Origin: Arthrobacter sp. FW305-BF8
GTDB taxonomy: Bacteria > Actinomycetota > Actinomycetes > Actinomycetales > Micrococcaceae
DNA length: 64,000 nt
NCBI RefSeq assembly: GCF_021789315.1
Contig: NZ_CP084561.1
Span: forward strand, 248,001-312,000
Direction: 5' to 3'
The translations under genes were made by a program, and so were the position numbers. Below, piece after piece: positions 33,284 through 41,291 of the stretch; within the stretch, counting starts at the first letter, position 1; each line of letters opens with the position of its first letter. The notes beneath the pieces were generated by a model, which had not been told where the DNA came from, searched no databases, and saw nothing but the letters and a program-made list of their open reading frames with translations.

Positions 33284-34306
33284 TCAGGCGCGGATCGGGC
33301 TGGCAGGCCGGCTTGGTGCGTCGGCAAGCTGGCTGGCCAACTCCACGGCGCCCCAGGCGGGGGAGCGGTCGAGTACGCGGACGTGGGTGAGGCCGTTGTC
33401 TGCCAGCAGCTCGCGCACCCGGGTGGCCAACGACGGCTGGTTGACCAGCATCCCGCCGGCCAGCAGCACCGGGGCATTTTCCGGCATGGTGCCCAGCCTC
33501 CGGTTCACGGTCAGGGCCAAGCGGGCGAGATGCCGGGCGGCGTCGTCGGCGATGGCGGCGCTCGCGGGGTCCGTGGCGGCGAGGCCGAACACGGTCCCGG
33601 CCAACCCGGCCCAGTACCGGCGCTCCGGCCGGCTGTAGAACAGATCCAGGAGCCCAGCGGGTTCCGCGGCTCCGGTCTGAGCCAGAAGCTGGGACGTCAA
33701 GGGCCCGGCGGGCAGGCCGGCGTCGGATTCCTGCAGGGCGTTGCGGACCGCGCTGCGGGCCACGGCGTAGCCGCTGCCTTCGTCGCCGAGCAGGTAACCC
33801 CAGCCTCCGGCCCGGGCTTCCCGGCCGTCGGCGGCCTTTGCCCACGCGGCGGAGCCGGTGCCGGAGATCAGGACGGTGCCCGAGGTCAGGCCACCGGCGG
33901 CGAGGATGATGCGGGTGTCGTGGTCCACCCGGATCCGGGCTCCCGGGAAGCGCCGGGAGAGGAGGCCGGTCAGCCGTTCCCGGGCGGCGGGCGTGTCCGC
34001 TCCAGCGGCCCCGGCAAACACGGTGTGTACTCCGTGGTTCACAGGGTCACCGATGCCGAGCCGGGCGGCGAGGTCGTCCAGCGCTGCGGCGGCTTCCTCT
34101 TCCCCGACGGAGGCGATGTTCGCACTGCCCACCGTGCACTCGGCGACGCTCTGAACGAGCGGTGCGCCGCCGCCGTCGTCCGTTGGTACGGTGCCTGCCG
34201 CAACAGCGTCCGCCAGAATGGCGTGCGTCTTGGAGCCGCCGATATCCAAACCAAGGACACGGTCCAAACCAAGGACACGGTCCGGGCCGAGGACGCGCCG
34301 CATCAC
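33284..34306 (-). CDS. N-acetylglucosamine kinase (BadF/BadG-type ATPase fold)
   Basis: Phosphorylates GlcNAc after entry by the MFS transporter. The actin-like ATPase motifs are GLDIGGSKTHAILAD (phosphate 1), LISGTGSAAWAKAADG (phosphate 2 region) and GGWGYLLGDEGSGY. Start codons GTG (34306) or ATG (34303, overlapping the transporter stop as TGATG) are possible. The first 20 residues are an oddity: a tandem 18-base repeat at 34246-34299 encodes VLGPDR-VLGLDR-VLGLDI, so the normal VLGLDIGG start is preceded by two copies. Kinase identity is from fold plus operon context. Confidence 0.87.
   Translation of the reverse strand: MMRRVLGPDRVLGLDRVLGLDIGGSKTHAILADAVAAGTVPTDDGGGAPLVQSVAECTVGSANIASVGEEEAAAALDDLAARLGIGDPVNHGVHTVFAGAAGADTPAARERLTGLLSRRFPGARIRVDHDTRIILAAGGLTSGTVLISGTGSAAWAKAADGREARAGGWGYLLGDEGSGYAVARSAVRNALQESDAGLPAGPLTSQLLAQTGAAEPAGLLDLFYSRPERRYWAGLAGTVFGLAATDPASAAIADDAARHLARLALTVNRRLGTMPENAPVLLAGGMLVNQPSLATRVRELLADNGLTHVRVLDRSPAWGAVELASQLADAPSRPASPIRA
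34246..34299. repeat. tandem 18-base repeat in the kinase N-terminus
   Basis: Two identical copies of CCAAACCAAGGACACGGT (34246-34263 and 34264-34281) and a degenerate third (34282-34299). The repeat is in frame and duplicates the V-L-G-L-D-R hexapeptide at the protein start. Such repeats change copy number by slippage. Confidence 0.9.
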
Positions 34307-35721
34307 TTGGCCGCCGGCGTGCTGCTGCTGTCATTGTTGCCGGTGGCTTCCGGCCAGCGGGCACCGTTTTCCCAGTAGTGGCGGATTTCCTCGAGGTTCC
34401 GGCCCTTGGTTTCGGGGGCCAGGCGGTGGACGAAGACGAAGCCCGCGATGGCCAGGGCACCGAACACCGCGAACGTGCCGGCACCGCCGAGCCGCTGCAG
34501 CATGGTCAGGAAGAACGCCGCGACGATCACGTTGGCCACGAGGTCCGAGGTCAGCATGGCGCTGGCGCCCAGGGAACGCAGCCGGGCGGGGAACGACTCA
34601 CCTGCGTAGACCCACACCAGCGCGCCGAAGCCGAACGTGAAGCCCACGGTGAACAGCAGAACCCCGAGGAAGCCGACCACGGTCAGTATTCCGCCGAAGT
34701 CGCGTCCTGCCATAAAGACGCCCACCAGGATGGCGTTGGCCACGATCATCATGCCGATGCCGCCGAGCAGGATGGGGCGCCGGCCCACCCGGTCCACCAG
34801 GGACAGCGAGACGAACACCGCCACCAGGGAAGCGGCCTGCACCAGCGCGGGCAGCAGCAGGAGGGCGGCGTTGCCCGTGAAGCCCATGGCCTCGAAGATC
34901 CGGGGGCTGTAATAGACCACGGCGTTGATGCCGGTGATCTGGATGAAGAAGCCGAGGCCGACGACGAACACTGTCGCCTTCAGGTACGGCGAGCGGAGCA
35001 TCTCGCGCAGGCCGCCGCCGCGCTCTTCGCTGATGGCCTGGCGCATGTCCGCCAGTTCGGCGTCGACGTCGGCATCCGGCTCGATCGAGCTGAGGGTGCG
35101 GCGGGCCTCTTCGGTGCGTCCGCGCATCATGTACCAGCGGGCGGTGTCGGGGAGGCGGAAGGTGACGGCGAGGACCGCGAGGGCCGGGACGGCGGCGAGG
35201 CCCAGCATCAGCCGCCAGTTTTCGGTGGCGGACAGGACGTAGGCGGCCAGGTACCCGATGATGATGCCGATCACAGTGGCCACCTGGTAGGCGACGAGGA
35301 GGGCGCCGCGCACTTTCGGCGGCGCTGACTCCGCCACGAAGACGGGGACCACCACCACGGATATGCCGATGGTCAGGCCCAGGAGCAGGCGGGCCACGAG
35401 CAGCATGGGCACATCAGCGGCAAGGGCGCTGAGCACGGCGAACGCCGCATAGGCCCCGGCCACGCCCACCATGCAGGCCTTGCGGCCCACCTTGTTGGCG
35501 AGCCAGCCGCCCAGGACGGCACCCAGGACCTCACCGACGACGACGGCGGTGGTCACCAGCTCCTGTTGGCTGGTGGAGAGCTGGAACTCCTTGGTGATGA
35601 ACAGCAGGGCGCCGGCGATATTCGACAGATCGTAGCCGTAGATTATGCCGATGGTGGCGGCGGTGCCGCCGACCAGGAGGCCGAGGCGCGGTGTCTGGCG
35701 CAGGTCTTGCAGGAACGACAT
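34303..35721 (-). CDS. sugar-porter MFS transporter (amino-sugar operon)
   Basis: A twelve-helix sugar:proton symporter of the major facilitator superfamily. Sugar-porter signatures: GWLANKVGRKACM (loop 2-3), VFVAESAPPKVRGALLVAYQ (helix 4-5), LPDTARWYMMRGRTEEARR before the central loop, and LVDRVGRRPILLGG in the second half. The ATG at 35721 (MSFLQDLRQ) is chosen because it starts just before helix 1; an upstream in-frame ATG would add 27 residues and cover the operators. It heads the operon with kinase, isomerase and nagA, so GlcNAc or a related amino sugar is the probable substrate. Confidence 0.9.
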   Translation of the reverse strand: MSFLQDLRQTPRLGLLVGGTAATIGIIYGYDLSNIAGALLFITKEFQLSTSQQELVTTAVVVGEVLGAVLGGWLANKVGRKACMVGVAGAYAAFAVLSALAADVPMLLVARLLLGLTIGISVVVVPVFVAESAPPKVRGALLVAYQVATVIGIIIGYLAAYVLSATENWRLMLGLAAVPALAVLAVTFRLPDTARWYMMRGRTEEARRTLSSIEPDADVDAELADMRQAISEERGGGLREMLRSPYLKATVFVVGLGFFIQITGINAVVYYSPRIFEAMGFTGNAALLLLPALVQAASLVAVFVSLSLVDRVGRRPILLGGIGMMIVANAILVGVFMAGRDFGGILTVVGFLGVLLFTVGFTFGFGALVWVYAGESFPARLRSLGASAMLTSDLVANVIVAAFFLTMLQRLGGAGTFAVFGALAIAGFVFVHRLAPETKGRNLEEIRHYWENGARWPEATGNNDSSSTPAAK

Positions 35722-35779
35722 CTTTGGGTCCTTGGAAGTGGGTTGGGGGAGTTGGCGGTCCGGAACGGATGCTAACCGG

Positions 35780-35797
35780 AATTGGTGTAAACCAATT
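35780..35797. promoter_or_regulatory. DasR/NagR-type operator 1
   Basis: AATTGGTGTAAACCAATT is a perfect palindrome except at the centre and resembles the dre sites (TGGTCTAGACCA core) bound by DasR/NagR regulators of amino-sugar use. It lies between the divergent transporter and regulator genes. Confidence 0.8.
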
Positions 35798-35806
35798 TCC
35801 ACTATT

Positions 35807-35820
35807 TTGGCCTAGACCAA
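35807..35820. promoter_or_regulatory. DasR/NagR-type operator 2
   Basis: TTGGCCTAGACCAA closely matches the dre core. Its centre is 25 bases from that of operator 1, so the two sites fall at slightly more than two helical turns. It lies 30 bases before the regulator start, suggesting autoregulation. Confidence 0.82.
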
Positions 35821-35849
35821 TTTTCGTGTCAATAGGTACCATCAGATTC

Positions 35850-36566
35850 ATGGAATCCTCCGCGGCCGCTGCCCTGCCCAAGTACTACGTACTCAAGGAG
35901 CAGATCCTCACCCTCATCGAGGACGCGGCGCCCGGAACGCTGATCCCCACCGAACGCGCGCTCGCCGAGCAGTACGGGACTTCCCGCACCACCGTCCGGC
36001 AGGCCATCGGCGAGCTGGTGGCAGAGGGCCGCCTGGACCGGACGCAGGGGCGGGGGACGTACGTGGCACCGCCGAAGGTGACGCACGTCCGCCAGCTCAC
36101 GTCCTTTTCCGACGACGCCGCGAGCCAGGGCCTCACGGCTGCGGCCCGGATCGTGGACGTGAGCGTACTCCCGGCCGACCCGGCCACGGCACGGCGCCTG
36201 GCGGTGGAGCCGGGAACGGACATTCACCGGGTGGAGCGCATCAGGCTGGTTGACGGCGAGCCGCTGGCGCATGAGGTTGCGTTCCTTGCGGGGCCGCTGC
36301 CGGATCTGGCGCGGACAGTGGCGGAGCGCGGCTCCTTGTACGCCGCCCTCCGCGAGGACTACGGAATCCGGATCGCCGAGGTGGAGGACACCGTGGAGAC
36401 GAAGCTGGCCGGACCGGCCGATGTGCAGCTCCTCGACGTCGAAATGGGCGCCCCCATGCTGTTGGTCCACCGGCTCGGCTTCACCCCGGACGGGCAGCCC
36501 GTGGAGTGGACCGAGTCGGTGTTCCGGGGGGACAGGTTCCGCTTCGTGGCGCGGATGCACGTCTAA
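35850..36566 (+). CDS. nagR: GntR/HutC-family regulator of amino-sugar genes (DasR/NagR-like)
   Basis: Winged-helix N-terminus (residues about 10-75: LIPTERALAEQYGTSRTTVR, GRLDRTQGRGTYVAPPK) and a UTRA effector domain (about 90-235) ending LVHRLGFTPDGQPVEW and FRFVARMHV. This is the DasR/NagR architecture; these proteins sense glucosamine- or GlcNAc-6-phosphate. The ATG at 35850 gives 238 residues, normal for the family. Divergent from the amino-sugar operon with two dre-like sites between. Regulation by GlcNAc phosphates is inferred from family. Confidence 0.9.
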   Translation: MESSAAAALPKYYVLKEQILTLIEDAAPGTLIPTERALAEQYGTSRTTVRQAIGELVAEGRLDRTQGRGTYVAPPKVTHVRQLTSFSDDAASQGLTAAARIVDVSVLPADPATARRLAVEPGTDIHRVERIRLVDGEPLAHEVAFLAGPLPDLARTVAERGSLYAALREDYGIRIAEVEDTVETKLAGPADVQLLDVEMGAPMLLVHRLGFTPDGQPVEWTESVFRGDRFRFVARMHV

Positions 36567-36747
36567 CGGGGGCGGGTCTCCTGCGCTCGGCGCTTCCCTT
36601 TATTACGCCCCACTGCGGAAAGTGAAGCACTGTTGCCTTGCACGACGGCGGGTGTCGCCAGGCGTTGTGAAGCAAGTTACCCGGTGGTTGTGTAAGTCCA
36701 TAATCAGCGACGGGGCGGCGCAACGCCCTCCCTGGATCGAGGGGGAC

Positions 36748-37227
36748 ATGATCACAGCTTTGGTTCACAGGATCAGGACGCAGTGCAGCGCGGAACTGAG
36801 CACTTTCCGCAGCCAGATGCACGCACTGGCGCGGCAGGACATCGGTTCCGGCCTGGACGCGGCAGCCACCACCATGGCCCGGCGGGCGTGCCTTGCCACC
36901 CCGGGAGTTTCCGTGGACATCGTCGGCTTCACCTGCCCGCGGTCCTCCGGCGGCGCACCTTCGGTGCGGGTTGCCGTGTCCCTTAGCGTGCAGCCCGGCC
37001 GGGTGGCCTCCGCCGTCCACTGGGAGGAGGCCCATGCCTGGGCAGGGGCGGTGGCCAGCGGGGAATGGGCTGCCGCCGAGTACGTCGGAAGCCAGGAGAG
37101 CCCGGCCGGGATGGTCTTTCACTACGCCCTGAAAAATGCGGAGGACCCTGACGCCGTGCCCGAGTATTCGGCGGTGCCGGAGTACTCGGCACCTGAGTAT
37201 TCGGCGGACTATTCCACGGCGCTGTAA
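36748..37227 (+). CDS. hypothetical protein with PEYSA repeats
   Basis: I do not recognise this 159-residue protein. ATG at 36748 is preceded by GAGGGGGA. No membrane segment. Residues 1-130 look like a compact alpha/beta domain (GVSVDIVGFTCPRSSGG, VRVAVSLSVQPGRV, AWAGAVASGEWAAAEYVG). The C-terminal 20 residues are three copies of P-E-Y-S-A plus D-Y-S, coded at about 37156-37218, an acidic tyrosine-rich tail. Stands alone between the regulator and the terminator of the next gene. Confidence 0.6.
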   Translation: MITALVHRIRTQCSAELSTFRSQMHALARQDIGSGLDAAATTMARRACLATPGVSVDIVGFTCPRSSGGAPSVRVAVSLSVQPGRVASAVHWEEAHAWAGAVASGEWAAAEYVGSQESPAGMVFHYALKNAEDPDAVPEYSAVPEYSAPEYSADYSTAL

Positions 37228-37277
37228 CTAGGACCGACGCTGCCGCGGGCTCGCGCTGTCTAGGGCTACGACTTAAA

Positions 37278-37321
37278 ACCAAGAGGATCCGGCGGGAATG
37301 TTCCCGCCGGATCCTCTTGGT
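37278..37321 (-). terminator. rho-independent terminator of the SsuA-like gene
   Basis: A 21-base perfect inverted repeat with a 2-4 base loop (arm starts ACCAAGAGGATCCGGCGGGA) directly follows the binding-protein gene. On the minus strand it is followed by TTTTAAGT. An unusually long and perfect stem, and strong enough to stop transcripts from both sides. Confidence 0.9.
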
Positions 37322-37334
37322 CTGTCTTGCCGGG

Positions 37335-38498
37335 TTACTCCTTGCCCAGCCCTGAGGCAGAGGTCTTGTCGCCGGTGACCTCGTTCAGTTTGGTCAGGTC
37401 GAAGATGCCGTTGATGTCGGCCTGCTTGGTGGTGCCTGCGTCCACACCGTCCTGCAGCAGCTTCTTGAACGCTCCGGCCAGCGGGTCCACCGTGAACACG
37501 ATGTTCTTCAGGGAGCGGTCGATGACCTCCTGAGGGAGTGCCTTGCCGGCAGCTTCCTTCAGGGCGGCGTTCACTTCCGTGGCCTTTTCCGCGGCCGGGG
37601 TGTCGTTGAGCCACTTCACGGCCTCGACGTGGCCCTTGAGCAGGGCCTCGACCGTCTGCGGGTGCTCGGCGGCGAACTTCTTGTTCACGATGAGGATGGT
37701 GGTGGGGAACTCGCCGGGCTTTCCGGTCAGCGACCCGTCCCACAGGTCCTTCTCGTCCACCAGGACCTTCGCCCCGGCCTGGAGCACCAGACGGGAGGCC
37801 CACGGCTCGGGCAGCCACGCGCCGTCGAGCTTGCCGTTCTGGAACAGTTTCAGCGTCTGGGCGTTCTCGGTCGGGTTGATGGTAACGTCCCCGCCGCCGT
37901 CGGTGTTGGTCTTGTAACCCTGCTTGCCGAGCCAGGCGCGGAGCGCCACATCCTGGGTGCCGCCGAGCTGCGGGGAGGCCAGGGTCTTGCCTTTGAGGTC
38001 AGCGGCGGTCGTGATCTCCGGCTTGACCACCAGCTGGGCGCCGCCGGAGGCTGCCCCGGCGATGATGTTGATGGATTCACCCTTGCTCTTGACGAACGAG
38101 TTGATGGCCGGGTTCGGGCCGATGTAGGTGGCGTCGATCGCGCCGGCGTTCAGCGCCTCGATGGCGGCCGGGCCGGCGTTGAATACCTGCGTGGTCAACT
38201 TGGTGCCGCCGAGCTCCTTCCCGATGAAGCCCTTCTGGACGCCCACCAGCGCGGTGGCGTGGGTGATGTTCCCGAAGTACCCCAGTTTCAGTTCGGTAGC
38301 AGGGCTGGTGGCTGCGGCCGCGGTGGCGGAACCCGGGGCGGAGCTGTTGGCCGCCGTAGTGGCGACGGCGACGCCTGCGCCGAGCACCGCAAGGATGCCG
38401 GCGGCGATACCGATCTTGAGCCCGCTGGGGCGCTTCCGGCCGGCGGGCTGGCCCGCGGCGATCCGGGTGGAGCCCGGGTTTTCGTTAGACGAAGACAT
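37335..38498 (-). CDS. ssuA: sulfonate/nitrate/taurine-type ABC substrate-binding protein
   Basis: An SsuA/TauA-like receptor (387 residues). A long basic n-region of about 27 residues is followed by a hydrophobic signal or anchor (KIGIAAGILAVLGAGVAVA); there is no lipobox cysteine. The mature part begins at about residue 68 (ELKLGYFGNITHATALVGVQ) and shows NAGAIDATYIGPNPAINSF, PQLGGTQDVALRAWL and DGAWLPEPWASRLV, typical for sulfonate receptors. No transporter genes adjoin; the matching ATPase/permease pair may be that at 1652-3477. It is transcribed alone. Confidence 0.9.
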   Translation of the reverse strand: MSSSNENPGSTRIAAGQPAGRKRPSGLKIGIAAGILAVLGAGVAVATTAANSSAPGSATAAAATSPATELKLGYFGNITHATALVGVQKGFIGKELGGTKLTTQVFNAGPAAIEALNAGAIDATYIGPNPAINSFVKSKGESINIIAGAASGGAQLVVKPEITTAADLKGKTLASPQLGGTQDVALRAWLGKQGYKTNTDGGGDVTINPTENAQTLKLFQNGKLDGAWLPEPWASRLVLQAGAKVLVDEKDLWDGSLTGKPGEFPTTILIVNKKFAAEHPQTVEALLKGHVEAVKWLNDTPAAEKATEVNAALKEAAGKALPQEVIDRSLKNIVFTVDPLAGAFKKLLQDGVDAGTTKQADINGIFDLTKLNEVTGDKTSASGLGKE

Positions 38499-38558
38499 GA
38501 CGTTTTCCTTTTGGATGATGGAGCGGAGGGGATGGCGCTGCGCGTTGGATTGAGATTA

Positions 38559-38572
38559 CGGAGGCGCCTCCG
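38559..38572. promoter_or_regulatory. palindrome upstream of the SsuA-like gene
   Basis: CGGAGGCGCCTCCG, a perfect 14-base palindrome, lies 61 bases upstream of the binding-protein start. It is a candidate operator, possibly for sulfur control, but could be a hairpin of the convergent or upstream region. The rest of the 38499-38678 spacer shows no gene. Confidence 0.45.
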
Positions 38573-38678
38573 GCGGCCACAATGGCTACCGACGCAGGCG
38601 TTCACCCGGCGTCGTAATCGTTCATGCTGGGCGTCTTAGAGCTTCATCAGGAGTCGCGGAACGTCAAAAACCGGGGGC

Positions 38679-39293
38679 TTACAGCTCGTCCGGGGCGGAC
38701 TTCAGGGTTTCCAGGACGGCGGGCAAAAGGTGCCGCTGCCGGCCCCAGACCGGGTCGAGGAGCTCGACGTACCAGGAATCGGACAGCAGGAGGGCGAGGG
38801 TTTCGTTGCTCTCGCGAGCCCAGTCCTGGATCTGCTCCGATTCGACCGGACTTTCGCTGCTTCCCAAAACAGTGACCACTTCGCCGTCGTGCAGCGTGAC
38901 CGGCACGGAGGCCTGGCTGACCTCCCCCGGGGCGTGGACGATGGCAATGAGTTCCGTCTCGGCGGACAGCCGCAGCAGGAGGGCCGCCGACTCCGCGGAG
39001 CAGAAACCGGTGACGTACTCGCGCTGGGCATGGCCCGCCTCGGGGCCGAGGCCAGGCTGGGATTCCTTCGTGAACAGTCCGTTGCGGTTGAGCTCAGCCA
39101 GCCGGCCGGCGATGGGCAGGGTCTCGTCATCGAAGCGCGGGGCCAGGGTTCCGGGCTGGTATTCGCTGGTGCCCTCCAGCCACCGTGCGGTCAGCTCCCC
39201 GGCGGCGGCCAGGGTGCCCGCCTGCCGCCATACTTCGCGGTCTGCCAGGAGCCTGCCGTAGCCGTCACGTTCGGTGGTGAATTGATCGCTCAT
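38679..39293 (-). CDS. hypothetical protein (DUF6919-like)
   Basis: A 204-residue soluble protein. I tentatively associate it with DUF6919, known from actinobacteria, on the block ETLPIAGRLAELNRNGLFT followed by KESQPGLGPEAGHAQREYVT. No catalytic motif is evident. The C-terminal part (SDSWYVELLDPVWGRQRHLL) looks like a conserved structural region. Transcribed alone between two binding-protein genes; no functional context. ATG start with no strong ribosome site visible. Confidence 0.6.
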   Translation of the reverse strand: MSDQFTTERDGYGRLLADREVWRQAGTLAAAGELTARWLEGTSEYQPGTLAPRFDDETLPIAGRLAELNRNGLFTKESQPGLGPEAGHAQREYVTGFCSAESAALLLRLSAETELIAIVHAPGEVSQASVPVTLHDGEVVTVLGSSESPVESEQIQDWARESNETLALLLSDSWYVELLDPVWGRQRHLLPAVLETLKSAPDEL

Positions 39294-39482
39294 ACTCGAT
39301 GCTAGGCGCGGAACTGGGCTGTTGGGCAGGGCGAATGACGCCTTCGAACGCCGTGTGAATCGCGGTTACGCCGTGTATCTTCCGGTTTCCCCGCGCTTTG
39401 ACCGCCGCTTTTTTGCTGCCGGATAGTTGCTGCCACAACCTTCGCATCAACTCCTTCCATCGCTACTTTCCAAGGGGCAACC

Positions 39483-40505
39483 ATGGTCCGTCAGTCTCTC
39501 AAGTCCCACACTCCAAAGTCCCGTGCGGGCGCACTCAAGCCGGCGGTGGGCCTGGCCCTCGCCGCGACCAGCCTGCTGGCGCTTTCCGCCTGCTCCGATC
39601 CCGGGGCCGCGGCGTCCGCGGACGCGCCGGCCACCACCAACACCGCCACGTCATCAGCCAAGACCTTCAACCTCACGCCCGAACAGGACCGGTTTCCCGT
39701 CACCGTGGACCAGACGGCTGCGGCGCTGGTTCCCGAGTCGATCAAGAAGGACGGAAAGCTGACCGTGGCGGTCAGCCCGTTCGCGCCGCCGCTGGCCGTT
39801 TACGCCACCGACAACAAGACGCCGGTGGGCAACGAGGTGGACATCGCCGTCGCACTGGCCCAGACGCTGGGGCTGGAAGCCGAGATCGTTCCCACCGCCT
39901 GGGCGGACTGGCCCCTCGGCGTCGAATCGGGCAAGTACGAGGCTGTCCTCTCCAACGTCACCGTGACGGAGGAGCGCAAGCTCAAGTTCGATTTCGCCAG
40001 CTACCGGGACGACAAGCTCGGCTTCTACGCCAAGAGCGGCAGCGACATCACCAAGGTCGAATCCGCCCCGGACGTGGCCGGCAAGCGCGTCATTGTCGGC
40101 TCGGGCACCAACCAGGAGTCGATCCTGCTGCGCTGGGACGAGGAGAACAAGGCCAAGGGGCTGAAGCCGGTCGAGTTCCAGTACTACGACGACGACTCCG
40201 CCTCGAACCTCGCGCTGCAGTCCGGCCGTGCGGACCTGACGTTCGGGCCCAACGCCACGGCCGCCTACAAGGCCGCCACAGACGAGAAGACCAAATTGGT
40301 GGGCCTCGTGGACGGCGGCTGGCCGCTGAAGGCGAGCATCGCCGCCACCACCAAGAAGGGCAACGGCTTCGCCGCCGCCGCGGAGGCCGGCCTGAACCAC
40401 CTGATTGAGGACGGCACCTACGGCAAGATCCTGGACCGCTGGGGCCTGTCGGCGGAGGCCGTGGCCAAGTCGGAACTGAACCCGGCGGGCCTGCCCAAGA
40501 GCTAA
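39483..40505 (+). CDS. orphan amino-acid-type ABC substrate-binding lipoprotein
   Basis: A family-3 (amino-acid-type) extracellular receptor, 340 residues. Lipobox LSAC (Cys about 37) after a basic 20-residue start. Mature domain from about 80: KKDGKLTVAVSPFAPPL, DNKTPVGNEVDIAVALAQTL, FASYRDDKLGFYA, VGSGTNQESILLRW. It is clearly paralogous to the receptor at 62716-63765 (shared LSACSDPGAA and VGSGTNQE(S/K)ILL blocks and similar length). No permease or ATPase is near, so it may feed the transporter at the right end of the window. Downstream is a bidirectional terminator. Confidence 0.88.
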   Translation: MVRQSLKSHTPKSRAGALKPAVGLALAATSLLALSACSDPGAAASADAPATTNTATSSAKTFNLTPEQDRFPVTVDQTAAALVPESIKKDGKLTVAVSPFAPPLAVYATDNKTPVGNEVDIAVALAQTLGLEAEIVPTAWADWPLGVESGKYEAVLSNVTVTEERKLKFDFASYRDDKLGFYAKSGSDITKVESAPDVAGKRVIVGSGTNQESILLRWDEENKAKGLKPVEFQYYDDDSASNLALQSGRADLTFGPNATAAYKAATDEKTKLVGLVDGGWPLKASIAATTKKGNGFAAAAEAGLNHLIEDGTYGKILDRWGLSAEAVAKSELNPAGLPKS

Positions 40506-40506
40506 A

Positions 40507-40577
40507 CCCCGGAATCGATTGCTCCGTAACTGCCCTTATCAGGCCCGAAAACGGCGGTTGCGGAGCAGCCGATGGGG
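40507..40577. terminator. bidirectional terminator between convergent genes
   Basis: Inverted repeat with arms GCTCCGTAACTGCC (40521-40534) and GGCGGTTGCGGAGC (40553-40566), allowing one G-U pair, flanked by CCCC/GGGG. It lies between the receptor gene and the convergent F420-reductase-like gene. TTTT follows on the plus strand. Confidence 0.7.
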
Positions 40578-40579
40578 TT

Positions 40580-41224
40580 TTAGGCGCCCGGAACCACCTT
40601 GAGTGCGGAGTTCCACTGGAACTCCGGCAACTGGTTGTTGGCCGAGAGCAGGATGTGGAGGAATCCGGCCTGCTCCAACTGCCGGGCGCGTCGCTGGGGC
40701 CCGACGACGATCGGCCGGAGGCCGCCTGCCGAGGCGAAGTCCGCGACGGCCCGCACGGCGTCCTCGTCGTCGCCCGCGATGAGGACGTCGAGCTGCTGGC
40801 CTGCGACGTCGCCGGCGACAAGCGTCCCGGCGAAGGTGGTGTTGAAGGCCTTCACCACTTTGGCCCCGGTGGATTTCTGGAGCTCTTCCGCCCCTGAACT
40901 GCCGTCGGGGACACTGAGGCCTTCGTAGGTGGACGTGTCCACCGGATTGGTGATGTCCACGTACACCTTGCCGTCCAGTGCACTGCCGTACCTGGCGACG
41001 ACGTCCTTGGCCGGATCGAAGTAGACGGCGGGGATCACAATGGCACCACTAAGGTCGTCGCCCACCACGCCTGCGGTCACCTGGCCCCCAAGCTCGGCCG
41101 CGAGGGCCTCGGCCTTGGCCTTGTCCCCGTGCGCCAGCAGCTGGACGCTCTTGCCGCCCGCGATGGCGCGGGTGGCCAGTCCCCGGGCCATGTTGCCGGT
41201 TCCGATGATGGTGACGTCAGCCAT
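40580..41224 (-). CDS. F420H2:NADP-oxidoreductase-like (NADPH-dependent F420 reductase family) protein
   Basis: A 214-residue Rossmann protein: IIGTGNMARGLATRAI at the N-terminus, VYVDITNPVD and KVVKAFNTTFAGTL are the family marks of NADP-F420 reductases and their relatives. Many such proteins in actinobacteria have unproven cofactors. It follows a LacI regulator by 67 bases on the same strand. It could supply reduced cofactor for the adjacent catabolic cluster or be unrelated. Confidence 0.85.
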   Translation of the reverse strand: MADVTIIGTGNMARGLATRAIAGGKSVQLLAHGDKAKAEALAAELGGQVTAGVVGDDLSGAIVIPAVYFDPAKDVVARYGSALDGKVYVDITNPVDTSTYEGLSVPDGSSGAEELQKSTGAKVVKAFNTTFAGTLVAGDVAGQQLDVLIAGDDEDAVRAVADFASAGGLRPIVVGPQRRARQLEQAGFLHILLSANNQLPEFQWNSALKVVPGA

Positions 41225-41291
41225 TGTGTTCTTCCTTCCAGGGGGTCAATCCAGGGGTTAGGAAATCCATGTCTAGGTGGGCGACGTTACT

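Noticed and set aside
34162..35328. Long plus-strand frame over the amino-sugar transporter
   Set aside because: Antisense to the MFS gene; the histidine/glutamine/glycine-rich translation is a shadow.
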